From: Flavobacterium tiangeerense
Lineage (GTDB): Bacteria > Bacteroidota > Bacteroidia > Flavobacteriales > Flavobacteriaceae
Direction of reading: 5' to 3'
Assembly (NCBI RefSeq): GCF_007830355.1
Contig: NZ_VLKO01000016.1
Coordinates: 1-40,605, forward strand
DNA length: 40,605 nucleotides
The notes under the pieces were generated by a model. It did not search any database. It saw nothing but the letters and a program-made list of their open reading frames with translations, and was not told the origin of the DNA. Shown in pieces: positions 18,060 through 26,439 of the stretch (position 1 is its first letter; each line of letters opens with the position of its first letter). Both the position numbers and the translations under genes were made by a program.

Positions 18060-19127
18060 ATGAAGAAAATAATTTTAGTATTACCTACCTTATCTCAAGG
18101 TGGTGCAGAGCGTGTCATGTCTGAATTAGCAAATGAATGGGCTAATACTGGGCATCACGTACTACTAGTTCTATTAGTGAAAAGTACCCGATTTTACAAA
18201 CTTGATTCCAATGTTGAGTTAATTGATTTAGCATTTGACAATGAAGGTAAGAAGTTTGTTAAATTTGTTGATTCTTTAAACCTTTTACTTCGCCTTAGAA
18301 ATCTTATTAAATGTAATAATCCTGATTTTGTCCTAAGTTTTATGGACAAGTACAATGTTCTTACCTTGATTGCATCATTTTTTTTAAATGTCAATATATT
18401 TGTTTCCGACAGGAATAATCCCAAAGAAATAATCCCAAAAGAAATTGAAATATTAAGGAAACTCCTTTACAGAAATGCAAAAGGTATAATTGCTCAAACA
18501 AGTTTAGCGAAAGAAATTTTGTTTTCTAAAACTAAGAATAGCAACATAAAAGTTATTCCTAATCCGATAAAAAATTTCAGCTCTATTTCAAATTTTAAAA
18601 AGGAAAAAATCATATTGAATGTTGGAAGATTAGTTCCTGAAAAAGGACAGCATTATTTAATAGAAGTAATGTCTCATTTAAAGCATGAGCAATGGAAACT
18701 TATAATATTGGGAGATGGACCGTTAAGAGAAGTGTTGCAGCAACAAATTGATGATTTAAATCTTAATGAAAATGTATTTTTAATGGGTTCAGTTAAAAAT
18801 GTTGAAGAATGGTTAAATAGATCTTCTATTTTTGCTTTTACTTCAATATCAGAGGGTTTTCCTAATGCATTGATTGAAGCAATGGTTGCTGGCTTAGCAT
18901 GTGTTAGTTTTGATTGTGATGCAGGACCAAGAGATGTTTTACAAGATAATATAAATGGTTATTTAATACCACTTCATGATATAACAGCATTTAAGGATGT
19001 TGTTCAAAAATTAATGGGTGATGATTTTTTAAGGAATAAAATTGGCTTAGAAGCACGTAAAGTTTCTAACAGTTTGAGTACAAAAAAAATAGCACAAGAG
19101 TATTTGAATTTTTGTGTGACAAAGTAA
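18060..19127 (+). CDS. Glycosyltransferase family 4
   Basis: GT-B transferase of 355 aa. The N-terminal LPTLSQGGAERVMSELA is typical of the GT4 acceptor side. The donor domain has NVGRLVPEKGQHYLIE, LGDGPLRE and the E-x7-E motif in SEGFPNALIEAMVAG. It starts immediately after the polymerase stop codon. The donor sugar is not predictable. The next transferase starts 11 bp after its stop. Confidence 0.92.
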   Translation: MKKIILVLPTLSQGGAERVMSELANEWANTGHHVLLVLLVKSTRFYKLDSNVELIDLAFDNEGKKFVKFVDSLNLLLRLRNLIKCNNPDFVLSFMDKYNVLTLIASFFLNVNIFVSDRNNPKEIIPKEIEILRKLLYRNAKGIIAQTSLAKEILFSKTKNSNIKVIPNPIKNFSSISNFKKEKIILNVGRLVPEKGQHYLIEVMSHLKHEQWKLIILGDGPLREVLQQQIDDLNLNENVFLMGSVKNVEEWLNRSSIFAFTSISEGFPNALIEAMVAGLACVSFDCDAGPRDVLQDNINGYLIPLHDITAFKDVVQKLMGDDFLRNKIGLEARKVSNSLSTKKIAQEYLNFCVTK

Positions 19128-19138
19128 TAGTTATTGAA

Positions 19139-20287
19139 ATGAATATAGGTATAGACGCATCTAATGTTGGAGGAGGAGGAGGAATAACTCATCTTAAAGA
19201 AATTTTATTTAATTTTAATGAAGAAAAATATAAAGATTGCATAACATCAATTATTGTTTTTGCATCCCAGAAGGTACTAAATGAAATTAAAAATTTTGAT
19301 AAACTGGAGAAAGTAACATTTCCCGAATTCAATAAAGGACTACTGTCTCGCGTTTTTTTTCAACTTACAAAGTACGATAAAGAAATTAATTCAAGATGCG
19401 ATTTGTTGTTGTCTATAACGGGAGACTACGTTGGTACATTTAAACCATTGGTTGGAATCTCTCGCAACATGCTCCTTTATGAAAGAGCAATTTGGTTAGA
19501 AATAAAACAGCCTAAAGAAGTGATAAGATTTTGGTTGAATTATCAAAAACAAAAAAAATCCTTTAAGAATTCGGATGGAATAATTTTCATTTCTCAGTAT
19601 GCAAAAGAGTATATTAATAATACATTAAATCTTGAAGGAAAAACAACTGAAGTAATTAATCACGGTGTTTCTCAACGGTTTTCTCAACCATTAAAAATGC
19701 ATAAATTAATTTCAGAATTTACATTTGATAATCCATTTAAATTTATTTATGTCTCACCTGTTCATATGTATAAACATCAATGGAATGTGGTGAGAGCAAT
19801 TGCAAACATTAGAAGTTTGGGTTATCCAGTGGAATTGCATCTTATCGGTAATGTTTCTTTTACACCAGCTGGAGAGAAATTAGCCAAAGCAACTAGAGAA
19901 GTTGATGTTAATAACATATTTATTAAAAATCATGGACATGTAAAATATGATGAAATTGATAAATATTATAGACAATCAAATGGTATTATCTTCGCATCTA
20001 CTTGCGAAAACATGCCTAATACATTGATTGAATCAATGGCTTCGGGAACTCCAATAGCCTGCAGTAATAAAGAACCAATGCCTGAGTTTTTAAAAAACAA
20101 TGGATATTATTTTGATTCATATGACATAAATTCAATTCAATCAGCTTTAGAAAAATTAATATTGAATGTTTCAAACAATGATTCAATGGCATTTAATAAT
20201 CTTGAAGAGGTTAAAAAATATAGCTGGGTTAATACTTCCGAAAAAACCTTCGATTTTCTTTTAGAAATTTATAATTTAAATAAATAA
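19139..20287 (+). CDS. Glycosyltransferase family 4
   Basis: GT-B transferase. I start it at ATG 19139 (MNIGIDASNVGGGGG), which is the normal beginning for this group and avoids overlap with the previous gene; an in-frame ATG at 19112 would add nine residues. The donor domain has FIYVSPVHMYKHQWNVVRA and the E-x7-E motif in STCENMPNTLIESMASG. The resulting protein is 382 aa. Its stop overlaps the following amidotransferase start (TAATG), which suggests coupling. Confidence 0.9.
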   Translation: MNIGIDASNVGGGGGITHLKEILFNFNEEKYKDCITSIIVFASQKVLNEIKNFDKLEKVTFPEFNKGLLSRVFFQLTKYDKEINSRCDLLLSITGDYVGTFKPLVGISRNMLLYERAIWLEIKQPKEVIRFWLNYQKQKKSFKNSDGIIFISQYAKEYINNTLNLEGKTTEVINHGVSQRFSQPLKMHKLISEFTFDNPFKFIYVSPVHMYKHQWNVVRAIANIRSLGYPVELHLIGNVSFTPAGEKLAKATREVDVNNIFIKNHGHVKYDEIDKYYRQSNGIIFASTCENMPNTLIESMASGTPIACSNKEPMPEFLKNNGYYFDSYDINSIQSALEKLILNVSNNDSMAFNNLEEVKKYSWVNTSEKTFDFLLEIYNLNK

Positions 20288-22044
20288 TGTGTGGAATTCT
20301 GGGAACAACTAGCCTGAATATTTCGGGAGAAAAAATGGTACTTGCCTTAAAGGAAATTTTTAAAAGAGGTCCTGACAATCAGGATGTAGTAAAAAATAAT
20401 TTTGTATATTTTGGACACACTCGTTTATCAATACTGGATTTAGAACAGCGATCAAACCAGCCTTTTAGTTATACTCATAAGAATAGAAATATTCTTGTAA
20501 CATTTAACGGAGAAATTTATAATTATTTATCCATTAAAATTGAATTACTTGAAAAGGGGTATGTATTTCATACAAATTCAGATACAGAAGTTCTTTGTGC
20601 AGCCTACTGTGAGTATGGTGAAGATTGTTTTGATTTATTTGAAGGCATGTGGGCAGTGGGCATCAATGACGGATCTAAATTGATAATTAGTAGAGATCGA
20701 CTAGGTAAGAAGCCATTATATATTAGTCATTTACCGGGTGAGCCTGTTTTTTTTGGTTCTAGTTTAAATAGTGTTTCCATTCTTTCTGAACGTGCTAAAT
20801 TGAATTCAGAAGGAATTGAGTTATATTTTGCATTAGGTTTTATACCTAAGCACTATACGATTATTGAAAACATTTCAAAAGTTGAACCAGGATCTATCTA
20901 TCACTTTGAAATTAAAAATGAGATCTGTAATTTGATAAATGTTAATAAATCAATATTTAAACCTAAAAGCAGTATGAATAAATTGTCAGTAAAAGAATTG
21001 ATTTATTTCGCTGTAGAAAAAAGATTACTGAGTGATGTTCCAGTTACGACACTAATGAGTGGAGGTATAGACAGTACAATTGTAACGTCTATAATTAATG
21101 TGTTAAAGCCTAATACTGAAGCTTATTTTGTAGATTTTGATGATATAAAGCTTAGTGAAAAAAAATGGGCAGAATATTTAGCTAAAAGAAATGGTATTAA
21201 ACTTAATAGGTTTGTTTTGCCTGTAGAAGAGTTAAATAGTGCCTTTAAGGATTATTATTCTGTTTATGAAGAACCATTTGCTGATTATAGTGGGATTCCA
21301 TCCATCGCTATTTTCAAGGAAGTATCCAAGAAATATAAAGTAGTTTTGACTGGTGATGGCGGTGATGAGTTATTTTATGGATATCCTCATTATTATAAAA
21401 AATTCGTTTTATTTTTGTTTTTTAACATTTTTAAACTTTTTCGTAATATCGGATTCTTACCTGAGAGTGTCAAAACAATAATTGGTGGAAGCAAAAAAGA
21501 ATTTGAATCAAATTATTTAAAAAATCACGGTATTATAACGCCTTTTGCAGCTTCAATAATAAATAAGAATTTTAATGATTCAATTGTAAGATCAAAATCA
21601 TTCTTAAAAGGGATTATCGCATATGATCGAGATTTCTATAATTGGCCTGAAAAATATCTTGTGAAAATTGACAGAGCATCCATGTTTTCAGCTGTAGAGG
21701 TTCGTTCACCTTTTATGGATGAAAATCTCATTAGAAAAGTAAAGAAGATTCCTGTTGTATTTTTATTTACACCTTTTAGTTCTAAATTATTTTTAAAACT
21801 TGACTTTTTTAAATTGTTTGGTTTAAAATATTTTACTGCAACTAAAAAAGGTTTTACACCGCCGATAGAGGAGTTGAGAACTGCGAATTTTAGAGAAGAA
21901 GATTTTACCGAATTAAAACGTTATCTGAAAATTAATTGCCCGAACGTCTATACCTTAATTGAAAAAAAGCAATATCAAAAATTACAAAATGACAAAATAC
22001 TTTTTGACAGGTGTTTCTTTTTCAATGAATGGATAAAAATCTAA
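20287..22044 (+). CDS. asnB: Asparagine synthase-like amidotransferase (copy 2)
   Basis: 585-aa AsnB-type enzyme with catalytic Cys2 (MCGILGTT), RGPDN, FNGEIYN, the PP-loop SGGIDS near 258-263 and TGDGGDELFYGY. It is clearly divergent from copy 1: the region after the PP-loop reads VDFDDIKLSEKKWAEYLA rather than IGFEDPKYDESKVAKQF. It overlaps the preceding glycosyltransferase by one base and sits just before the UDP-L-FucNAc genes, which makes acetamidino-FucNAc formation an attractive role. Uronamide formation is the alternative. Confidence 0.87.
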   Translation: MCGILGTTSLNISGEKMVLALKEIFKRGPDNQDVVKNNFVYFGHTRLSILDLEQRSNQPFSYTHKNRNILVTFNGEIYNYLSIKIELLEKGYVFHTNSDTEVLCAAYCEYGEDCFDLFEGMWAVGINDGSKLIISRDRLGKKPLYISHLPGEPVFFGSSLNSVSILSERAKLNSEGIELYFALGFIPKHYTIIENISKVEPGSIYHFEIKNEICNLINVNKSIFKPKSSMNKLSVKELIYFAVEKRLLSDVPVTTLMSGGIDSTIVTSIINVLKPNTEAYFVDFDDIKLSEKKWAEYLAKRNGIKLNRFVLPVEELNSAFKDYYSVYEEPFADYSGIPSIAIFKEVSKKYKVVLTGDGGDELFYGYPHYYKKFVLFLFFNIFKLFRNIGFLPESVKTIIGGSKKEFESNYLKNHGIITPFAASIINKNFNDSIVRSKSFLKGIIAYDRDFYNWPEKYLVKIDRASMFSAVEVRSPFMDENLIRKVKKIPVVFLFTPFSSKLFLKLDFFKLFGLKYFTATKKGFTPPIEELRTANFREEDFTELKRYLKINCPNVYTLIEKKQYQKLQNDKILFDRCFFFNEWIKI

Positions 22045-22074
22045 TAAAATTAATTTCATTTAACTAATTAAAAA

Positions 22075-23118
22075 ATGCAAATTTTTAAAAACAAAACACT
22101 TTTAATCACTGGAGGTACAGGGTCATTCGGTCATGCCGTATTAAATCGTTTTTTACAAACGGATCATTTTAGTGAAATACGAATTTTTTCACGAGATGAG
22201 AAAAAGCAGGATGACATGCGGAATCAATTAAAAAGCGATAAAATCAAATTTTATATTGGGGATGTCCGTGATTATGCGAGTATCGAACGTGCTATGCGTG
22301 GAGTAGATTATGTGTTTCATGCAGCCGCATTAAAGCAAGTACCATCTTGTGAATTTTTCCCTATGGAAGCGGTAAAAACCAATGTCATGGGGACACAAAA
22401 CGCTATTGATGCAGCCGTTGCGAATAAGGTATCTAAAATTATTTGTTTGAGTACGGATAAAGCGGCATATCCTATAAATGCTATGGGAATATCCAAAGCG
22501 ATGATGGAAAAAGTAGCTGTGGCTGCTTCTAGAACCATTGCGAATAATACGACAACAGTTTGCCTCACGCGTTACGGTAATGTAATGGCTTCAAGAGGCT
22601 CCGTGATTCCGTTGTTTTTAAATCAAATAAAAACAGGACAAACCTTGACTATAACGGATCCTAATATGACTCGTTTCTTAATGTCATTGGATGAAGCGGT
22701 AGAATTGGTTTTGTTTGCATTTGAGCATGGCAATCAAGGCGATTTGTTCGTCAATAAAGCACCTGCGGGTACCATTGGGGATTTGGCACAAGCTTTGAAA
22801 GAATTAAGCAATGCTACTAACGAAATTAAAGTAATTGGTACCCGACATGGCGAAAAGTTATACGAAACCTTGTGTACACGTGAAGAGATGATTAAAGCCG
22901 AAGATATGGGGGAATTCTACCGAGTTCCTGCGGATAATCGAGACTTAAATTATGCACAGTACTTTTCAGAAGGGGAACAAGATATTTCAAAGATCGAAGA
23001 TTACCATTCGCACAATACCGAGCAATTGGGTGTGGAAGGAATGAAAAAATTGTTAGTTCAATTACCTCTTATCAAAAAAGAAATTTTTGGTGAAGATGTA
23101 GCACAAATGCCGGGTTGA
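22075..23118 (+). CDS. capE: UDP-GlcNAc 4,6-dehydratase/5-epimerase (CapE/FnlA type)
   Basis: First step of UDP-L-FucNAc synthesis from UDP-GlcNAc. The 347-aa soluble SDR has TGGTGSFGHA (12-21) for cofactor binding and STDKAAYPINAMGISK (126-141), where the usual catalytic Tyr is replaced by Met137 with Lys141, as in CapE/FnlA. RNLNYAQYF-like and HGEKLYETL stretches also fit the family. A WxcM-like cupin, CapF and CapG follow. Its codon composition looks less AT-rich than the glycosyltransferase block before it. Confidence 0.92.
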   Translation: MQIFKNKTLLITGGTGSFGHAVLNRFLQTDHFSEIRIFSRDEKKQDDMRNQLKSDKIKFYIGDVRDYASIERAMRGVDYVFHAAALKQVPSCEFFPMEAVKTNVMGTQNAIDAAVANKVSKIICLSTDKAAYPINAMGISKAMMEKVAVAASRTIANNTTTVCLTRYGNVMASRGSVIPLFLNQIKTGQTLTITDPNMTRFLMSLDEAVELVLFAFEHGNQGDLFVNKAPAGTIGDLAQALKELSNATNEIKVIGTRHGEKLYETLCTREEMIKAEDMGEFYRVPADNRDLNYAQYFSEGEQDISKIEDYHSHNTEQLGVEGMKKLLVQLPLIKKEIFGEDVAQMPG

Positions 23119-23121
23119 TTT

Positions 23122-23160
23122 AGTGAATAGTGAATAGTGAAAAGTGAATGGTGAATAGTT
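23122..23160 (+). repeat. Short simple repeat of GTGAATA-type units
   Basis: The 90-bp gap between capE and the cupin gene contains several imperfect copies of a 7-8 nt word (agtgaata, agtgaaaa, agtgaatg, ggtgaata). Similar simple wording (actgtaaactgatcactg) occurs at 32717-32791. Such tracts can change length by slippage, but this one lies outside any reading frame. Confidence 0.7.
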
Positions 23161-23208
23161 TACGGTATTCAGCGAATAGTTTATTTACAAATTGTTTTTT
23201 AATGCAAT

Positions 23209-23634
23209 ATGGTGACAATGCTTCCGCAGGTAATTAAAGGAAATAGTTATACTGATGAGCGAGGGACTTTACTGTTCAATAATGACTTTAATGCTCTTGG
23301 GATCAAGCGCCACTATACCATTCAAAATAGAGATACTGAATTTGTTCGCGGTTGGCAAGGACATAAAATAGAACAACGTTGGTTTTCGGTAGTACTAGGT
23401 TCATTTCAAATTAAACTTATTGCTATTGACGATTGGGTAAGGCCTTCGCTAAATTTAGAACAGTATCATTTTATACTGAATTCCCAAAATATGGATGTAT
23501 TGCATGTTCCTGCAGGATATGTGTCGAGCATTCAAGCTTTAGAACCCTCTTCAAAATTGTTACTGATGTCAGATTATGCATTGGGGGAAATTGAGGATGA
23601 ATACCGTTTTGATATCAATTATTTTACAACATAA
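23209..23634 (+). CDS. WxcM-like single-domain cupin
   Basis: 141-aa protein of the WxcM/FdtA-like cupin group (SYTDERGTLLFNND, then VLHVPAGYVSSI). FdtA-type ketoisomerases use two histidines in a GxHAHK motif; here the matching stretch reads RGWQGHKIEQRW, so one of the two is replaced by Gln. That argues against simple FdtA activity. It is encoded between capE and capF, so it may assist the FucNAc pathway or modify its intermediate. ATG 23209 and ATG 23218 are both possible starts; the short N-terminal difference does not affect the domain. Confidence 0.8.
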   Translation: MVTMLPQVIKGNSYTDERGTLLFNNDFNALGIKRHYTIQNRDTEFVRGWQGHKIEQRWFSVVLGSFQIKLIAIDDWVRPSLNLEQYHFILNSQNMDVLHVPAGYVSSIQALEPSSKLLLMSDYALGEIEDEYRFDINYFTT

Positions 23635-23664
23635 AAAGGATTTTCCTTTTACAAGAATTAGAGT

Positions 23665-24783
23665 ATGCTAAAAATAGGAATTACAGGACAAGCCGGATTT
23701 GTAGGCAAACATTTGTACAATACCTTGGCGCTGTTTCCCGAGGAGTTTGAAAGAGTTGATTTTCAAAAAGAATATTTTGAGGATGCAGCAAAATTAAATG
23801 ATTTTGTCGCACAATGTGATGTGGTTGTCCATTTGGCAGCCATGAACCGTCATAATGACCCACAAGTGATTTATGATACTAATGTAGGTTTAGCAACTAA
23901 ATTAGTGAACGCACTTGAAGCTACTGACAGTAAAGCCCATGTACTTTTTTCATCATCAACTCAAGAGGAGCGTGATAATTTGTACGGCAAGTCTAAAAAA
24001 GAAGCCAGATTAGTATTGGCTAATTGGGCAAATAAATCGCAAGGTAATTTCACAGGGTTGATCATACCAAATGTTTTTGGACCTTTTGGGCATCCCAATT
24101 ACAATTCGGTTATAGCTACTTTTAGCCATAAAATTGCCAGAAACGAAAAACCTACAATTGATGTTGACGGTGATTTAAAATTAATTTACGTTGGGGAATT
24201 AGTAAACGAAATTTTGAAAGAAATTCGTTCAGTAAAGAGTAAAGATGAAGTAGTGGTACCTCATACTTCTGAAGCTAAGGTTTCACAAATTCTTGCTTTT
24301 TTAGAAAAATACAAAACTGAATATCAAGATAGTGGAATTATTCCCACATTGAATAGTAAGTTTGAGGTAAATCTATTCAATACGTTTCGTTGCTATATGG
24401 ATATTGCCCATCATTTTCCAGTAAAATTTACACAGCATACCGATCCAAGAGGTGCGTTTGTGGAAGTGATTCGATTGAATGTAGGCGGACAAGTTTCTTT
24501 CTCTACAACTGTTCCAGGAATTACGCGAGGGAACCATTTTCATACTAGAAAAATTGAACGTTTTGCAGTGATTAAAGGAAAAGCATTAATCCAGCTAAGA
24601 CAAATAGGGACTCAAGACACTCATGATTTTTATTTGAATGGGGACGAACCGGCGTACGTAGACATGCCAGTTTGGTATACGCACAACATAAAAAATGTGG
24701 GTGAAGAGGAGTTGTATACTATTTTCTGGATCAATGAGTTTTATGATGCTAATGATCCTGATACGTATTTTGAAAATGTGTAA
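23665..24783 (+). CDS. capF: UDP-2-acetamido-2,6-dideoxy-hexulose reductase, CapF/FnlB type
   Basis: Bifunctional second enzyme of UDP-L-FucNAc synthesis. The N-terminal SDR domain (1 to about 245) has TGQAGFVGKHL (7-17) and YGKSK with Tyr107/Lys111. The C-terminal cupin domain (about 250-372) has RGNHFHTRKIERFAVI, the metal-binding segment that performs C3 epimerisation before reduction at C4. The length of 372 aa matches CapF. The next gene of the pathway, capG, is separated from it by an inserted GxxExxY gene. Confidence 0.93.
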   Translation: MLKIGITGQAGFVGKHLYNTLALFPEEFERVDFQKEYFEDAAKLNDFVAQCDVVVHLAAMNRHNDPQVIYDTNVGLATKLVNALEATDSKAHVLFSSSTQEERDNLYGKSKKEARLVLANWANKSQGNFTGLIIPNVFGPFGHPNYNSVIATFSHKIARNEKPTIDVDGDLKLIYVGELVNEILKEIRSVKSKDEVVVPHTSEAKVSQILAFLEKYKTEYQDSGIIPTLNSKFEVNLFNTFRCYMDIAHHFPVKFTQHTDPRGAFVEVIRLNVGGQVSFSTTVPGITRGNHFHTRKIERFAVIKGKALIQLRQIGTQDTHDFYLNGDEPAYVDMPVWYTHNIKNVGEEELYTIFWINEFYDANDPDTYFENV

Positions 24784-24800
24784 AGACTACCATTATTATA

Positions 24801-24821
24801 GAACACAGATTAAACCGATTT
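24801..24821 (+). repeat. Left imperfect inverted repeat around the GxxExxY gene
   Basis: This 21-nt stretch (starts GAACACAGATT, ends CCGATTT) pairs with the complement of 25247-25267 at 17 of 21 positions. The two arms enclose the GxxExxY gene and little else, so the gene looks like a small insert between capF and capG. Confidence 0.6.
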
Positions 24822-24865
24822 AAGTAATAATCACGGATTTGTTAAATTTTTTTTGAAAAAATAGT

Positions 24866-25234
24866 ATGATACTCCACAATGAAATATCCGAGAAGATATT
24901 GAAAGCATTTTATAATGTTTATAATTCTTTGGGATATGGTTTTTTGGAAAAGGTATATGAGAATGCAATGATGATAGAATTGCGAAAGTTGGGTATGAAT
25001 GTTCAGCGACAGGTACCGATTAAAGTATTTTATGAGAAGCAATTGGTTGGAGAATACTTTGCTGATATAATCGTAGATGGAAAGGTAATCGTTGAACTTA
25101 AAGCTGCTGAAAGTTTATGTGAAGCACATGAATTTCAGCTTATTAATTATTTAAAAGCTACAGAATTAGAGATTGGCTTGTTGTTGAATTTTGGTAAGAA
25201 ACCACAATTCAGGAGAAAAATATTTACAAATTAA
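24866..25234 (+). CDS. GxxExxY protein (PD-(D/E)XK nuclease-like fold)
   Basis: 122-aa protein of a family common in Bacteroidetes. The name-giving motif is GFLEKVY (about 25-31). The D-x(n)-ExK core is visible as GEYFADIIVDGKVIVELKA, where Asp and Glu-Leu-Lys form a PD-(D/E)XK-type site. The function of the family is not established. It does not belong to sugar metabolism, yet it interrupts capF-capG in the same orientation. Imperfect inverted repeats at 24801-24821 and 25247-25267 frame it. Confidence 0.9.
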   Translation: MILHNEISEKILKAFYNVYNSLGYGFLEKVYENAMMIELRKLGMNVQRQVPIKVFYEKQLVGEYFADIIVDGKVIVELKAAESLCEAHEFQLINYLKATELEIGLLLNFGKKPQFRRKIFTN

Positions 25235-25246
25235 AAAAATCAGCGG

Positions 25247-25267
25247 AAATCTGTATAATCAGTGTGC
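25247..25267 (-). repeat. Right imperfect inverted repeat around the GxxExxY gene
   Basis: Reads AAATCTGTATAATCAGTGTG on the + strand plus one further base; its complement matches 24801-24821 at 17 of 21 positions. It lies 13 bp after the GxxExxY stop codon and 25 bp before the capG start. Confidence 0.6.
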
Positions 25268-25291
25268 TCCGCGTTCAAATACAATGTTTAA

Positions 25292-26434
25292 ATGAAAGCA
25301 CAATTAAAAGTAATGACGGTAGTAGGAACCCGTCCGGAAATAATACGATTATCGCGAGTTATGGCTGCTTTAGACCATTCCGAAGCAATAGAGCACATTA
25401 TCGTACATACAGGTCAAAATTATGACTATGAACTAAATCAAATCTTTTTTGATGATTTAGGAATTCGCAAACCTGATTTTTTCTTGAATGCTGCTGGAGC
25501 TACTGCTACAGAAACTGTTGGCCAAATATTGATAAAAATTGATCCTTTACTCGAAACTGAAAAACCAGATGCGTTTTTAGTTCTTGGAGATACTAACAGT
25601 TGCCTTTGTGCCATACCAGCCAAAAAACGTCATATTCCTATTTTTCACATGGAAGCAGGAAATCGATGTTTTGACCAGCGTGTGCCGGAGGAAACCAACC
25701 GTAAAATTGTAGATCATGTTTCTGACATTAATTTAACGTATAGTGATATTGCTAGAGAATATTTATTACGTGAAGGTTTGCCAGCGGATCGCATAATCAA
25801 AACAGGTTCGCCGATGTTTGAAGTTTTGAATCATTACTTACCATCAATTGAATCTTCTGATGTGCTAAAGCGACTGGGCTTAGAAGAAGGCAAGTTTTTT
25901 GTGGTCTCATCTCACAGAGAAGAAAATATCAATAGCGAAAAAAACTTTCAGGGTTTAATGGATAGTTTGAATTTAATTGCTGAGAAATATAATTATCCTA
26001 TTATCGTGAGTACGCACCCAAGGACGCGTAATATGCTTGATAAAAAGAATATTGAAATGCATAAAAATGTACAATTTTTAAAACCATTAGGTTTTAACGA
26101 TTACAATGCGTTGCAAATGCGCTCGTATGCAGTATTGTCGGATTCGGGTACCATTTCAGAAGAGTCATCAACCTTAAATTTTAGAGCCTTAAATATACGT
26201 GATGCGCATGAGCGTCCAGAAGCAATGGAAGAAGCATCGGTAATGATGGTGGGCTTAAATCCAGAACGAATTATGCAAGGATTATTGCAATTGCAATATC
26301 AGAAAATAGGTAAGGAGCGAAATTTCAGACCGGTTTCTGATTATTCGATGCCAAATGTTTCTGATAAAATGGTGCGCATCATTTTGAGTTATACCGATTA
26401 TATTAAAAGAACCGTTTGGAGTGAAATAAATTAA
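25292..26434 (+). CDS. capG: UDP-N-acetylglucosamine 2-epimerase type, CapG/FnlC
   Basis: Third enzyme of UDP-L-FucNAc synthesis: 2-epimerisation of UDP-2-acetamido-2,6-dideoxy-L-talose to UDP-L-FucNAc. It is a non-hydrolysing GT-B-like epimerase of 380 aa with GTRPEIIRLSRV (12-23), GDTNSCL, HMEAGNRCFDQRVPEETNR and SSHREENI. The RCFDQRVPEE wording is characteristic of the CapG/FnlC subgroup rather than WecB. It is followed 5 bp later by a WbuB-like glycosyltransferase, the expected user of the product. Confidence 0.93.
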   Translation: MKAQLKVMTVVGTRPEIIRLSRVMAALDHSEAIEHIIVHTGQNYDYELNQIFFDDLGIRKPDFFLNAAGATATETVGQILIKIDPLLETEKPDAFLVLGDTNSCLCAIPAKKRHIPIFHMEAGNRCFDQRVPEETNRKIVDHVSDINLTYSDIAREYLLREGLPADRIIKTGSPMFEVLNHYLPSIESSDVLKRLGLEEGKFFVVSSHREENINSEKNFQGLMDSLNLIAEKYNYPIIVSTHPRTRNMLDKKNIEMHKNVQFLKPLGFNDYNALQMRSYAVLSDSGTISEESSTLNFRALNIRDAHERPEAMEEASVMMVGLNPERIMQGLLQLQYQKIGKERNFRPVSDYSMPNVSDKMVRIILSYTDYIKRTVWSEIN

Positions 26435-26439
26435 AAACT

